This document shows, piece by piece, positions 9,589 to 19,128 of a stretch of 64,000 nucleotides of DNA. The notes under the pieces are model-generated. The model did not search any database. It saw nothing but the letters and a program-made list of their open reading frames with translations, and was not told where the DNA came from. Position numbers and translations under genes: made by a program. The stretch is from Pedobacter sp. Leaf250 (GTDB lineage: Bacteria > Bacteroidota > Bacteroidia > Sphingobacteriales > Sphingobacteriaceae), in NCBI RefSeq assembly GCF_920984735.1, contig NZ_CAKLBU010000009.1, positions 1-64,000 on the forward strand, written 5' to 3'. The stretch's first letter is position 1, and every line of letters starts with the position of its first letter.

Positions 9589-9891
9589 TTAACTCACAAA
9601 CTCCATTAAAGTTCCGTAAGCCACAAAGCGATTTTTAAATTTTTCATTTAAATCTGCTTGTAAAGCTGGAGCATAAGCAGCTAAATATTCATTATAATTT
9701 TCCATAGTTTCAGCAACGTACTGCGCACAATAAGTTACACCTTCATTTGGCGAATCAAGAACTTTTAGTAAACGATTGGAAACAAACATTCCTGTTGCCA
9801 TCACTTCTGGAATATGAATTTCTTGCATCCACTGCAACCATTCTTCGGCTGCGGCATCATCTAAAATTAAGGTTACGTTGTATAAAAGCAT
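9589..9891 (-). CDS. DUF4286 family protein
   Basis: 100 residues from the ATG at 9891. The open frame extends upstream to 9978 but that part is not protein-like. The sequence MLLYNVTLILDD and the following WLQWMQEIHIPEVMATGMF match the small DUF4286 family common in Bacteroidota, which looks like a ferredoxin-like (dimeric alpha-beta barrel) fold. No function is established. It lies tail to tail with the MazG-like gene. Confidence 0.8.
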   Translation of the reverse strand: MLLYNVTLILDDAAAEEWLQWMQEIHIPEVMATGMFVSNRLLKVLDSPNEGVTYCAQYVAETMENYNEYLAAYAPALQADLNEKFKNRFVAYGTLMEFVS

Positions 9892-9978
9892 GTTACAAAG
9901 GTAATAAATGTGTCGATGTAAAATATAGGATGAGTTGTTGAATTTCTTATATTCGGCAATTATCATTAAAACGGGCAC

Positions 9979-10533
9979 ATGATTGATATTTTAATATCCA
10001 AATCAATAAAAGATTTAGAAGGAATTATATTACTTCAGAAAAAAAATTTAAGGTCAGATTTATCTATTAATGAAATCAAAGAACAAGGGTTTGTAACTGT
10101 TTCTCATACATTGGATGATTTACAGAAGATGCACCATCATGAACCAAATATTATTGCTAAAAATGGTGATGATGTAATAGCTTATGTGCTGGGAATGACT
10201 GAGCAGTCTAAAAATGATATACCACGATTGGTGGAAATGTATGAAAGTTTTGATCACATTCAATATAAGGGAAGGCCAGTTTCAAACTATCAATATGTTG
10301 TGGTTGGACAAGTATGCGTAGATAAAAATTACCGTGGGCAAGGTTTGTTTGATAGATGCTATCAGGCCTACAAAGAATATTTTAAAGATAGGTATGAATT
10401 CGCCATTACCGAAATCGCATCGATTAATTTAAGATCGATGAAAGCCCATGAAAGAATTGGCTTCAGCACGATTAATACTTATACAGATCAAACAGATACG
10501 GAATGGAATGTAGTGGTTTGGGATTGGCGGTAA
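9979..10533 (+). CDS. GNAT family N-acetyltransferase
   Basis: 184 residues. The acetyl-CoA pyrophosphate loop is seen as VDKNYRGQGLFDRCY, and the C-terminal strand-turn as AHERIGF, typical of GNAT proteins. The substrate cannot be inferred. It is divergent from the DUF4286 gene, and its stop lies directly next to the stop of the convergent S41 protease gene. Confidence 0.85.
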   Translation: MIDILISKSIKDLEGIILLQKKNLRSDLSINEIKEQGFVTVSHTLDDLQKMHHHEPNIIAKNGDDVIAYVLGMTEQSKNDIPRLVEMYESFDHIQYKGRPVSNYQYVVVGQVCVDKNYRGQGLFDRCYQAYKEYFKDRYEFAITEIASINLRSMKAHERIGFSTINTYTDQTDTEWNVVVWDWR

Positions 10534-12141
10534 TTATTGCAAATTAATTAAAGCTTGCTTAACCGCATTATCAGTTTGATTAGCTGAACGATAATAACCA
10601 ACATCACCAAGATAATATCGGCACAACAAGGCTTTTAAATCGCTCAAAATAACTGACTTAGAATTATACAATTGAAAACGATCGATTTGTACATTTTTAC
10701 GCTGTATGTAACCGATAAAATCTTTAAAATCATTATCTCCTAAGGTGAATGAATTTATATTTTGCTCTATAAAGCCAGCATTGTATTTATTCGTTAATAC
10801 ATTAAAAACATAATCTGATAATATTTTTTTACTTACCAGCGTGGCATAGAATTTATTGTAACCAGCTGTATCAAGTTTAACAAAAACATCGGGCTGTATA
10901 CCTCCACTTGGTTTTGGTTTTTTACTGTTTTGGATGGTTACCCCTTCCACTTTCTCTATAGAATCTTGAAAGGATGTGCGGTCGCCAGTTAGTTCTCCGT
11001 CCATCATCCGTTCATCCAATTCATGTTTGTAAGCGTCGTAACCTTTTTTGTAAGATTTTTGAATGCTACGTCCGGATGGAGTATAATACCTTGCGATTGT
11101 TAAATTTAATGCTGATCCATCGCCGAAAGAAAACTGCTCTTGCACAAGGCCCTTACCAAAAGAGCGGCGGCCAACAATTATTCCTCTTCCTAAATCCTGA
11201 ATGGCACCGGCAACAATTTCACTTGCCGAAGCTGTGTTTTCATTAATGAGTACTGCTAATTTTCCATTTTGAAAAGCACCTGAACCTGTAGAAAAATAGT
11301 CGGTTCGTGGTTCATGCTTGCCTTGCGTGTAAACAATGAGCTTATTTTCAGGTAAAAACTGATCGGCCAAACCTGTTGCCGCAGAAAAGTATCCGCCACC
11401 ATTATCCCGAAGATCCAGGATAAGTTTTTTCATCCCTTTGGCTTTTAAATTATTTGCGGCAATGGCAAAATCGTTATCGGTATTTGCGCCAAACTTGCTT
11501 ATTCTAACATAGCCCGTTTCTGGGTTAATCATATAAGCAGCATCAATACTGCTAATATTTACTTTGCCACGGGTAACCATCAGTTTGCTCTGCACTTGCG
11601 TGCCACTATGCAACAAGATTACACTCACACCACTCCCGGCTCTACCACGAAAGCGGCCAGTTAATTGATCTTTTGGTAAGTTTCTGCCACTTACAATGGC
11701 CGTATCAATACTTAAAATTTTATCTCCCAATTTAATCCCAGCTTGATATGCCGGACCATCTTTTACAACACCTGTTACCATCATGGTATCGTTGAGCATG
11801 TAATATTCAATTCCAACCCCTTCAAAATTACCTTCCAAATTGTCGGTCATATCTTGTGCATCGGTTGGAGGCAAATAAACGCTATGTGGATCTAACTGAT
11901 GTAAAACGCTATCAATCGGAAGGTTTTGAAAAGAATCGGTATTGATATCATCAACGTAGTTTTTGTTAATAATATGAAGGATTTCTTCCAACTTACCATC
12001 ACTATTAACTGCCAGTTGCGGGCCTCTGTGGACACCGAAACCTTGATCTTTAATGAATTTTATACCTAAAATCATACCCACTATTAAAATCACAGAATAG
12101 CTTATTGCAATCAGTAGGTTATTTCGGGTATTTTTTTTCAT
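10534..12141 (-). CDS. S41 family C-terminal processing peptidase
   Basis: 535 residues. N-terminal membrane anchor at about 8-30, PDZ domain at about 105-190, then the S41 catalytic domain. The Ser-Lys dyad is visible as Ser305 in ENTASASEI and Lys330 in SFGKG. Such proteases act in the periplasm and trim or degrade envelope proteins from the C-terminus. A further 180 residues follow the core. The substrate is unknown. Confidence 0.93.
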   Translation of the reverse strand: MKKNTRNNLLIAISYSVILIVGMILGIKFIKDQGFGVHRGPQLAVNSDGKLEEILHIINKNYVDDINTDSFQNLPIDSVLHQLDPHSVYLPPTDAQDMTDNLEGNFEGVGIEYYMLNDTMMVTGVVKDGPAYQAGIKLGDKILSIDTAIVSGRNLPKDQLTGRFRGRAGSGVSVILLHSGTQVQSKLMVTRGKVNISSIDAAYMINPETGYVRISKFGANTDNDFAIAANNLKAKGMKKLILDLRDNGGGYFSAATGLADQFLPENKLIVYTQGKHEPRTDYFSTGSGAFQNGKLAVLINENTASASEIVAGAIQDLGRGIIVGRRSFGKGLVQEQFSFGDGSALNLTIARYYTPSGRSIQKSYKKGYDAYKHELDERMMDGELTGDRTSFQDSIEKVEGVTIQNSKKPKPSGGIQPDVFVKLDTAGYNKFYATLVSKKILSDYVFNVLTNKYNAGFIEQNINSFTLGDNDFKDFIGYIQRKNVQIDRFQLYNSKSVILSDLKALLCRYYLGDVGYYRSANQTDNAVKQALINLQ

Positions 12142-12330
12142 CAGCGTTGTGCAAATTTATGAAATTTAGCGGTTTACTATATTTTTTAACTGCATTTTCA
12201 TGTCTTTTGTTTCTAATATTTAACATAAATTAACTCATGTAATTGTTCTTATAAAGGAAAGCAGAGATATTTTTAGAATTTTACGCCACTTTTTAGAAAG
12301 AATTTACCGAATTTTATCAAAATTAAATAT

Positions 12331-13149
12331 ATGAACAGAGTTACCGAGCAGGAATCTAGCTATGATCATATCGACAAAATGTCGGTATTGGAGGTTTTGC
12401 AGGGCATTAATAACGAAGATAAAACTGTTGCTTATGCAGTAGAAAAATCTTTGCCTCAAATAGAAAAATTAACTTCGGCAGTTGCCGATAGGATGAAAAA
12501 AGGCGGTCGTTTGTTTTACATCGGAGCTGGTACAAGCGGTAGACTAGGCGTTGTCGATGCCTCCGAATGTCCGCCAACTTACGGCGTGCCTTTCGATTGG
12601 GTGGTGGGTATTATTGCCGGTGGAGATACCGCAATCAGAAGGGCTGTCGAATTTGCAGAAGATGACGCTGAGCAAGCCTGGAAAGATCTTAAAGAATTTA
12701 ACATTAATGAAAAAGATTGTTTAGTTGGTTTAGCTGCATCGGGCACAACTCCGTATGTAATCGGAGGCTTAAATACTGCTCGCAAGCATGGTATATTAAC
12801 TGGTTGCATTGTGTGTAATACTGGCGGACCAATCGCTGCAGAATCAGATTTTCCTGTAGAAGTAGTTGTTGGACCCGAGTTTATTACTGGTTCTACTCGT
12901 ATGAAATCAGGTACTGCTCAAAAATTGGTATTAAACATGTTGAGTACCACCGTGATGGTTCAGTTGGGGAGAGTTGTTGGAAACAAAATGGTGGATATGC
13001 AGTTAACCAATAACAAATTGGTTGATCGTGGCACTCAAATGGTGGCCGATGAATTGAATATTGCTTATGAGGAGGCTGCAGATTTGCTAAATCAGCACGG
13101 AAGTGTGCGTAAAGCAGTTGAAGCAGGACAGCATGGGGTTAAAAGTTAA
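12331..13149 (+). CDS. murQ: N-acetylmuramic acid 6-phosphate etherase
   Basis: 272 residues. MurQ cleaves the lactyl ether of MurNAc-6-phosphate during peptidoglycan recycling. A SIS domain is evident: GAGTSGRLG at 66-73, followed by DASECPPTYG with the catalytic-type Glu79, and the signature STRMKSGTAQKLVLNM. The C-terminus is shorter than the 298 residues of E. coli MurQ, and the last codons (GVKS) are encoded by the palindromic repeat that follows. No murK or PTS gene is adjacent. Confidence 0.95.
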   Translation: MNRVTEQESSYDHIDKMSVLEVLQGINNEDKTVAYAVEKSLPQIEKLTSAVADRMKKGGRLFYIGAGTSGRLGVVDASECPPTYGVPFDWVVGIIAGGDTAIRRAVEFAEDDAEQAWKDLKEFNINEKDCLVGLAASGTTPYVIGGLNTARKHGILTGCIVCNTGGPIAAESDFPVEVVVGPEFITGSTRMKSGTAQKLVLNMLSTTVMVQLGRVVGNKMVDMQLTNNKLVDRGTQMVADELNIAYEEAADLLNQHGSVRKAVEAGQHGVKS

Positions 13150-13247
13150 AAGTTACACGTTTTAAGTCTGGGTATTCATAAACCTTCGCAATACTAAAGT
13201 TTGGATAAATACACGTTTAACTTATAACCTACAACTTTTAATTTAAG
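13138..13247. repeat. Intergenic palindrome, AAAGTTAAAAGT word
   Basis: The left arm GTTAAAAGTTAAAAGTTACA starts at 13138 inside the last codons of murQ. The right arm ACACGTTTAACTTATAACCT continues to CAACTTTTAAT just before the ATG at 13248. The arms are imperfectly complementary, and the element fills the spacer from stop to start. Confidence 0.6.
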
Positions 13248-13814
13248 ATGCACGAAATTGAGCCTTATTACCAGTGGAGAGATGATTATGTTTCAGCAGA
13301 AGATGAGCGCTCACCATTTTACAATACTGAATATTCAGAAATTTACTTCGATAAACAGATTTACAATTTTTTATTACATCCTCAATGGGATGAATTTGGA
13401 TCGAATACGCTTTATATGAAAGTTTTGTATGCCGATTATGATCGAAGCTATGCAATTATTGAATTTATTGGCGAATGGAATGATGCAATTAACAATGATA
13501 TTATGTTGTTAAAACGTGATATTTTGGAGCTGATGATGGATGAGGGCATCAATAAATTTATTCTGATTGGGGAAAACGTTTTAAATTTTCACGCATCAGA
13601 CGATAGTTATTACGAAGAATGGTTTCAGGAAGTAGAAGATGGCTGGATCGTGGGTGTTAATTTTCAGGAACATGTAATTTCAGAGTTTCGGGATAATAAT
13701 ATTGATTACTATATTAATTTTGGAGGAGCTTTTGATAATTTGCCATGGAGAACCTTGAAGCCGTTACAGTTCTTTAAGAAAGTTGAAGAACTATTGACAA
13801 AAAGATTGAACTAA
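13248..13814 (+). CDS. Conserved hypothetical protein
   Basis: 188 residues, very acidic and aromatic-rich at the N-terminus (MHEIEPYYQWRDDY). No signal peptide or membrane span, so cytoplasmic. The middle part (SYAIIEFIGEWNDAINNDIM, then GINKFILIGENVLNF) looks like an alpha/beta domain. I recognise it only as a Bacteroidota-type hypothetical. It is separated from murQ by the palindrome. Confidence 0.7.
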   Translation: MHEIEPYYQWRDDYVSAEDERSPFYNTEYSEIYFDKQIYNFLLHPQWDEFGSNTLYMKVLYADYDRSYAIIEFIGEWNDAINNDIMLLKRDILELMMDEGINKFILIGENVLNFHASDDSYYEEWFQEVEDGWIVGVNFQEHVISEFRDNNIDYYINFGGAFDNLPWRTLKPLQFFKKVEELLTKRLN

Positions 13815-13831
13815 ATTGTTATTTTTAGCAG

Positions 13832-14065
13832 ATGCCCACGTTATTTATCATTTTCGGACTTCGCTTTTTCTTTTACTCCAATGAGCACCTTCCTGTTCAT
13901 ATACATGTCAGAAATGCAGATGGAGAAGCCAAATTCGAAGTTGAAGATGTTAAGCTTGTCAGCAATAAGGGACTAAAGAATAAGGATATAAATCTTGCAC
14001 AATCTTTGATAGAGGAGAATAAAGAAATTATTATCGCGAAATGGATTGAGTATCATGGAAAATAA
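13832..14065 (+). CDS. DUF4160 domain protein
   Basis: 77 residues. The family hallmark is visible: FGLRFFFYSNEHLPVHIHV, followed by GEAKFEVEDV. DUF4160 proteins are nearly always encoded beside a DUF2442 gene, as here, where the two overlap by 20 bases. The pair has been considered a possible toxin-antitoxin or DNA-binding module, but no activity is established to my knowledge. Confidence 0.8.
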   Translation: MPTLFIIFGLRFFFYSNEHLPVHIHVRNADGEAKFEVEDVKLVSNKGLKNKDINLAQSLIEENKEIIIAKWIEYHGK

Positions 14066-14270
14066 AGTTAAAGTATGGTTTGATAGTAACCGAATTTTTG
14101 TCAAGACTGTAACAGGAGAAAATAAAAGCCATCCTTTAAGTTGGTTTCCAAAACTTTTAAATGCAAGCGATGAAGAAAGAAATGAATACCAGATATCTCC
14201 TTTTGGAATACACTGGGAAAAATTAGATGAAGATTTGAGTTTTGAAGGCTTCACATCATTTACCAAATAA
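14046..14270 (+). CDS. DUF2442 domain protein
   Basis: 74 residues from ATG 14046; ATG 14055 (MENKVKVWF) is an equally good start that would still overlap the upstream gene. The core VWFDSNRIFVKTVTGENKSH and the final HWEKLDEDLSFEGF match DUF2442, the usual partner of DUF4160. The second gene of a coupled pair. Confidence 0.8.
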   Translation: MSIMENKVKVWFDSNRIFVKTVTGENKSHPLSWFPKLLNASDEERNEYQISPFGIHWEKLDEDLSFEGFTSFTK

Positions 14271-14289
14271 TATTTAAAAAAAAACAAAA

Positions 14290-15033
14290 ATGGAACAACA
14301 AAATTATAATTATCAAACCAATAGTGTTTTTGTACAGGAAAGTTCTGTGTCAAAAAAATTCTTCGCCAATGTCTTTTTATGGATGTTTGTTGCTTTAGCG
14401 CTATCAACACTTTCAGCTTTTTACATATCAAATACTGAATCAGCATTAAGAGCATTAATCGATTTTGAAACAGGCAAAAGAACTGCTCTAGGTTATGTGG
14501 CAATGTTTGCTCCCCTAGGTTTAGTTCTGGTGATGGGTGCTGGATTTTCAAGATTATCTTACGGTGCTTTGCTTGGCGTATTTGTGCTATTTTCAGTATT
14601 GTTAGGGGTAAGCTTGAGTTTTATATTATTGATTTATACCGGTACTTCAATTATAACCTGCTTTGCCGCAGCCGCTGGTATTTTCGGTATTATGGCTGTA
14701 ATGGGTTATACTACTAATATTGATTTAAGTAAATTTGGACCAATTTTAATGGTTGGTGTTGCAGGATTATTTATCGCAAGTATTGCCAACATGTTTATTA
14801 AAAGTGAGCAATTCAGTTTGATTATGGCTTTTGTTGGTATCGCCGTTTTTACAGCACTTACAGCTTACGATGTCCAAAAAATTAAAAGAATTGGAATGGG
14901 TATCGAAGAAAGTGGAGAGTCAATCCCATCTGCTGATACTAAAAAGTTAGCGATAATGGCTGCGCTTTCATTATACCTTGATTTTATCAATATCTTCCTT
15001 TTCTTATTACGTATTTTCGGAAGTAGGAAATAA
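14290..15033 (+). CDS. Bax inhibitor-1/YccA family membrane protein
   Basis: 247 residues with about seven hydrophobic helices, spaced as in the BI-1/TMBIM family. The conserved C-terminal parts TALTAYDVQKIKRIG and ALSLYLDFINIFLFLLRIFG are clear. Family members are channel- or regulator-like inner-membrane proteins. E. coli YccA interacts with FtsH. A strong terminator follows at 15058. Confidence 0.93.
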   Translation: MEQQNYNYQTNSVFVQESSVSKKFFANVFLWMFVALALSTLSAFYISNTESALRALIDFETGKRTALGYVAMFAPLGLVLVMGAGFSRLSYGALLGVFVLFSVLLGVSLSFILLIYTGTSIITCFAAAAGIFGIMAVMGYTTNIDLSKFGPILMVGVAGLFIASIANMFIKSEQFSLIMAFVGIAVFTALTAYDVQKIKRIGMGIEESGESIPSADTKKLAIMAALSLYLDFINIFLFLLRIFGSRK

Positions 15034-15057
15034 TCATCAAAACAAAACAATATTCTT

Positions 15058-15083
15058 AAGGCCGTGCAATTTTGCATGGCCTT
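15058..15083 (+). terminator. Rho-independent terminator of the BI-1 gene
   Basis: The stem AAGGCCGTGCAA / TTGCATGGCCTT has 12 pairs including one G-T pair, a very short loop, and a following T-rich tail TGTAATTTTATTT. Confidence 0.8.
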
Positions 15084-15150
15084 TGTAATTTTATTTGGTT
15101 GCAACGCGATAATTTTTGGAATTGATGTTGCTTTGTTGCATTTTTGTATG

Positions 15151-15251
15151 CTTATTAAGAAAGACGGAGGGATTAGACCCAACGAAGTCTTAGCAACCTG
15201 TAACCACACAAGGTGCTAAATTCTATTCTGCAAATAGCGGAAACAGATAAG
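15151..15251 (+). promoter_or_regulatory. SAM-I riboswitch (S-box) of metH
   Basis: The conserved S-box order is readable: P1 5' strand CTTATTAAGA, then GGAGGGATTAGACCC, ACGAAGTCTTAGCAACC, the AAGGTGCTAAATTC block, GCGGAAACAG, and the P1 3' strand AGATAAG. These are the core elements of SAM-I. It lies 170 bases before metH on the same strand, so high S-adenosylmethionine should lower metH expression. The expression platform is not obvious; no strong terminator with a T-run follows directly, so a translational or long-range mechanism is possible. Confidence 0.93.
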
Positions 15252-15288
15252 TTTAGGATTACGATTCTCGTGCCAACTTTTAAAATAA

Positions 15289-15413
15289 GCTATTTAAGTA
15301 TCAGGTATAAAGTATCAGTTATCGAGATAAAATTCTCTGATGCTGTGCTCATTATCTGCAGTTAGGTTGCATGCCATTAAATCTTAATACTTGCTACTAA
15401 CTACTTGCTGCTA
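15289..15413 (+). repeat. Palindrome in the metH leader, AAGTATCAG word
   Basis: The left arm carries TTTAAGTATCAGGTATAAAG and TATCAGTTATCG. The right arm near 15383-15413 carries CTTAATACTTGCTACTAACT and ACTTGCTGCT. The arms are imperfectly complementary and end just before the metH ATG. Together with the terminator and the riboswitch this accounts for the 387-base spacer 15034-15420. Confidence 0.45.
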
Positions 15414-15420
15414 TAAACAA

Positions 15421-18400
15421 ATGGGTATAAGAGAAGAATTAGAAAAGCGCATTTTGGTAATTGATGGTGCGATGGGTACCATGATTCAGCGTTATACATT
15501 AACAGAAGAAGATTTTAGAGGGGAGCGTTTTAAAAATCATCCTTGTGATGTAAAAGGCAACAACGATTTGCTGAACATTACACGTCCGGATATTATCAAA
15601 GCTATACATTTAGAATACCTGAATTCGGGTGCTGATATTATAGAAACCAATACTTTCAGTACACAGCGCATTTCCATGGCCGATTATCAAATGGAAGACC
15701 TTTCTTACGAGTTAAGTTTTGAAGGTGCACGTGTTGCCAAAGAAGCCGTAAACGAATTTATGTCTGCAAATCCTGATAGGCAATGTTTCGTTGCGGGGGC
15801 AATAGGCCCTACAAACCGTACGCTTTCTATGTCGCCTAATGTAAACGACCCGGGTTTTAGGGCTGTTTACTTTGATGAGTTAGAAGAAGCTTACTATGAG
15901 CAGGTTCGGGGTTTGGTAGATGGCGGTTCAGATGTGCTTTTAATTGAAACCATTTTCGATACTTTAAATGCTAAAGTGGCTATTGTAGCCATTAAAAAAT
16001 ATGAGGAAGTAATTGGTCGTAAACTCGAAATCATGATTTCGGGTACCATTACCGATGCTTCGGGAAGAACACTTTCGGGACAAACTGCAGAGGCTTTTTT
16101 AAATTCGGTGATGCATGCAAAACCGTTAAGTATAGGTTTTAACTGCGCTTTAGGTGCTAAAGAAATGCGTCCGCATATTGAAGAATTAGCTGCAAAAGCA
16201 GGTTGCTATGTTTCGGCTTATCCAAATGCAGGCTTGCCGAATGAATTTGGTGCTTATGATGAACAACCACACGAAACCGCTCATTTGGTAGATGATTTTA
16301 TCGAATCGGGTTTTGTAAATATTGTTGGCGGTTGTTGCGGAACCACGCCTGACCATATTGGGTGTATTGCTAAAAACGCCCGAAAGTCATCACCAAGAAA
16401 AATTCCAAAAATTGAGCCTTATATGCGCTTAAGTGGTTTGGAGCCCGTAACCATTACACCTGAAAGCATTTTTGTAAATGTTGGTGAAAGAACCAATATT
16501 ACTGGTTCTCCAAAATTCTCGAAGCTTATTTTAGGCGGCGATTACGAAGCTGCACTTGCTGTTGCGCTGCAACAGGTTGAGGGTGGCGCCCAGGTTATTG
16601 ATGTGAACATGGACGAGGGAATGCTCGATTCGGAAGCAGCAATGACGAAATTCTTAAACCTTATTGCTTCCGAACCCGATATCGCGAAACTGCCGATCAT
16701 GGTCGACTCCTCTAAATGGTCGGTTATTGAAAACGGCTTAAAATGCTTGCAGGGTAAAGGAATTGTGAATTCAATTTCCTTAAAAGAGGGAGAAGACAAA
16801 TTTAGGGAAAGTGCTCGCAAAATTATGCAATATGGCGCTGCCGTTGTTGTAATGGCATTCGATGAACAAGGGCAGGCAGATAATTACGAGCGCAGAAAAG
16901 AAATTTGTAAGAGGAGTTATGATATACTGGTTCACGAAATTGGTTTCCCTGCAGAAGATATTATTTTCGACCCGAATATATTAACCGTTGCAACCGGATT
17001 AGAAGAACACAATAATTATGCGGTAGATTTTATTAACGCAACCCGCTGGATTAAAGAAAACCTTCCCCATGCAAAAGTAAGTGGTGGGGTTTCTAATATT
17101 TCATTCTCTTTTAGAGGAAATAACACAGTCCGCGAAGCGATGCACTCTGCTTTTCTTTATCACGCCATTCAGGCTGGTTTGGATATGGGTATTGTAAATG
17201 CAGGTATGCTCGAGGTTTACCAGGAAATTCCACCAGAACTTTTAGAACGTGTGGAGGATGTACTTTTAAACCGTAGAGATGATGCCACAGAGCGATTGGT
17301 GGAATACGCAGATACGGTAAAATCAAAAGGAAAAGAAATTGTTAAGGATGAAGAATGGAGAAAAGGCGCTGTTGAAGAACGACTATCTCATTCTTTGGTA
17401 AAAGGTATTGTAGAATATCTTGATGACGATGTTGAAGAGGCTCGTCAGAAATATGCCCGACCTATTCAGGTAATCGAAGGCCCATTAATGGACGGGATGA
17501 ATATTGTTGGTGATTTATTTGGTGCTGGTAAAATGTTTCTACCACAGGTAGTAAAATCGGCACGGGTAATGAAAAAGGCAGTGGCTTACTTGCTCCCTTT
17601 TATCGAGCAGGAGAAATTGGATAATCCCGATCAAGATCAAAATTCATCAGCCGGAAGAGTATTAATGGCAACTGTTAAAGGTGATGTTCACGATATTGGA
17701 AAAAATATTGTGGGCGTAGTTTTAGCCTGCAATAACTTCGAAATAGTAGATATGGGCGTGATGGTTCCTGCACAGGAGATCATCAAAAAGGCCAGGGAAA
17801 TAAATGCCGATATAATTGGTTTAAGTGGTTTAATCACACCATCATTAGATGAAATGGTGCATTTTGCCAAAGAAATGGAGCGGGAGGGTTTTACCATTCC
17901 ATTGATTATTGGTGGGGCAACAACATCGCGTATTCATGCGGCTGTTAAAGTTGCGCCTAATTATTCAGGTCCGGCCATTCATGTTTTAGATGCTTCGCGT
18001 AGTGTTACAGTTTGCAGCACTTTGATGAATCCTGAAACAAAAGGAGATTATGTTGCTGGAATCAAAGCTGAATATGAAAAAGCCAGAGAGGCGCATTTGA
18101 ATAAACGTTCTGATAAACGTTTCAAAACATTGGACGAGGCAAGAGCTAACAAATTCAAAATAGATTTCAAAGAGAATCTTCCTGTACCTGAATTTACCGG
18201 AACAAGGGTTTTTGATAATTATCCTTTGGAAGAACTGGTTCCTTACATCGATTGGACACCATTTTTCCATACTTGGGAACTTCGCGGAAGTTATCCTAAA
18301 ATATTTGATGATAAAAATGTTGGTGTTGAAGCGAAAAAGCTTTTTGATGATGCGCAGACTTTGCTGAAACGCATTTTAGATGGCAAATTATTAACGGCTA

Positions 18401-19128
18401 GAGCAGTAATTGGTTTTTGGCCTGCTAATGCAATTGAAGATGACATTGTGCTGGATGTAAAAAGTAAAATGGAAAATGGAATTGAAAATGCATCTTCCAC
18501 TTCACATCTTCCATCATCTGTCGTAATTCACACTTTGCGCCAACAGTCAGAAAAAGTAGATGGGCAACCTTATTATGCTTTATCAGATTTTATCGCACCA
18601 AAAGAAAGTGGTATTCAAGATTATTTTGGTGGCTTCGCTTTAACCGCAGGTATTGGAATAGATGCTTTGGTTGAGGAATTTGAATCAAATCATGATGATT
18701 ACAACAGTATCATGGCAAAAGCATTGGCTGATCGTTTGGCTGAAGCATTTGCCGAACGCATGCATGAGCGTGTACGTAAAGAATATTGGGGTTATGCTAA
18801 AGATGAAAACCTAAGCAATCAAGAATTAATTAAAGAAGAATACGCAGGCATTCGTCCGGCGCCAGGTTACCCTGCTTGTCCGGAGCATACCGAAAAAGGT
18901 ACGTTGTTTCAGTTATTAAATGCCGAAAAAGAAATCGATTTGCATCTAACCGAAAGTTATGCCATGTATCCAACGGCAGCGGTAAGCGGATTTTATTTTG
19001 CACATCCCGAATCAAGATATTTTGGCCTAGGAAAAATAACAAAAGATCAGATAGAAGATTATTCAAGCAGAAAAGGCATGAGCATTGAAGAAGCTGAAAG
19101 ATGGCTTAGCCCGAATTTGGCATATTAG
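15421..19128 (+). CDS. metH: Cobalamin-dependent methionine synthase
   Basis: About 1235 residues, close to the 1227 of E. coli MetH. It transfers a methyl group from methyl-tetrahydrofolate to homocysteine through B12. Domains in order: homocysteine/zinc domain with [10 protein letters not shown] near 303, pterin-binding domain, B12-binding domain with DVHDIGK near 755 (axial His), and the SAM-binding reactivation domain with [12 protein letters not shown] near 1144. The ATG at 15421 precedes [10 protein letters not shown]; an upstream TTG at 15391 is unlikely. About 19 extra residues near 1015-1033 ([19 protein letters not shown]) are encoded by a palindromic repeat. Confidence 0.97.
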   Translation: MGIREELEKRILVIDGAMGTMIQRYTLTEEDFRGERFKNHPCDVKGNNDLLNITRPDIIKAIHLEYLNSGADIIETNTFSTQRISMADYQMEDLSYELSFEGARVAKEAVNEFMSANPDRQCFVAGAIGPTNRTLSMSPNVNDPGFRAVYFDELEEAYYEQVRGLVDGGSDVLLIETIFDTLNAKVAIVAIKKYEEVIGRKLEIMISGTITDASGRTLSGQTAEAFLNSVMHAKPLSIGFNCALGAKEMRPHIEELAAKAGCYVSAYPNAGLPNEFGAYDEQPHETAHLVDDFIESGFVNIVGGCCGTTPDHIGCIAKNARKSSPRKIPKIEPYMRLSGLEPVTITPESIFVNVGERTNITGSPKFSKLILGGDYEAALAVALQQVEGGAQVIDVNMDEGMLDSEAAMTKFLNLIASEPDIAKLPIMVDSSKWSVIENGLKCLQGKGIVNSISLKEGEDKFRESARKIMQYGAAVVVMAFDEQGQADNYERRKEICKRSYDILVHEIGFPAEDIIFDPNILTVATGLEEHNNYAVDFINATRWIKENLPHAKVSGGVSNISFSFRGNNTVREAMHSAFLYHAIQAGLDMGIVNAGMLEVYQEIPPELLERVEDVLLNRRDDATERLVEYADTVKSKGKEIVKDEEWRKGAVEERLSHSLVKGIVEYLDDDVEEARQKYARPIQVIEGPLMDGMNIVGDLFGAGKMFLPQVVKSARVMKKAVAYLLPFIEQEKLDNPDQDQNSSAGRVLMATVKGDVHDIGKNIVGVVLACNNFEIVDMGVMVPAQEIIKKAREINADIIGLSGLITPSLDEMVHFAKEMEREGFTIPLIIGGATTSRIHAAVKVAPNYSGPAIHVLDASRSVTVCSTLMNPETKGDYVAGIKAEYEKAREAHLNKRSDKRFKTLDEARANKFKIDFKENLPVPEFTGTRVFDNYPLEELVPYIDWTPFFHTWELRGSYPKIFDDKNVGVEAKKLFDDAQTLLKRILDGKLLTARAVIGFWPANAIEDDIVLDVKSKMENGIENASSTSHLPSSVVIHTLRQQSEKVDGQPYYALSDFIAPKESGIQDYFGGFALTAGIGIDALVEEFESNHDDYNSIMAKALADRLAEAFAERMHERVRKEYWGYAKDENLSNQELIKEEYAGIRPAPGYPACPEHTEKGTLFQLLNAEKEIDLHLTESYAMYPTAAVSGFYFAHPESRYFGLGKITKDQIEDYSSRKGMSIEEAERWLSPNLAY
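18463..18519 (+). repeat. In-frame palindrome inside metH
   Basis: The left arm AAAATGGAAAATGGAATTG is followed without a loop by CATCTTCCACTTCACATC and TTCCATCAT. The arms are complementary with mismatches and one gap. The words resemble the intergenic palindromes at 4056 and 24569. It encodes a Ser/Asn/Glu-rich insert just before [12 protein letters not shown], which is the conserved HxLRQQ region of the reactivation domain. Confidence 0.6.

Noticed and set aside
13243..13455. Minus-strand 70-codon frame near the murQ spacer
   Set aside because: It is a shadow of the 188-residue gene starting at 13248.
15391..15420. TTG start ten codons upstream of metH
   Set aside because: The added residues come from the palindrome words; ATG 15421 gives the normal MetH N-terminus.
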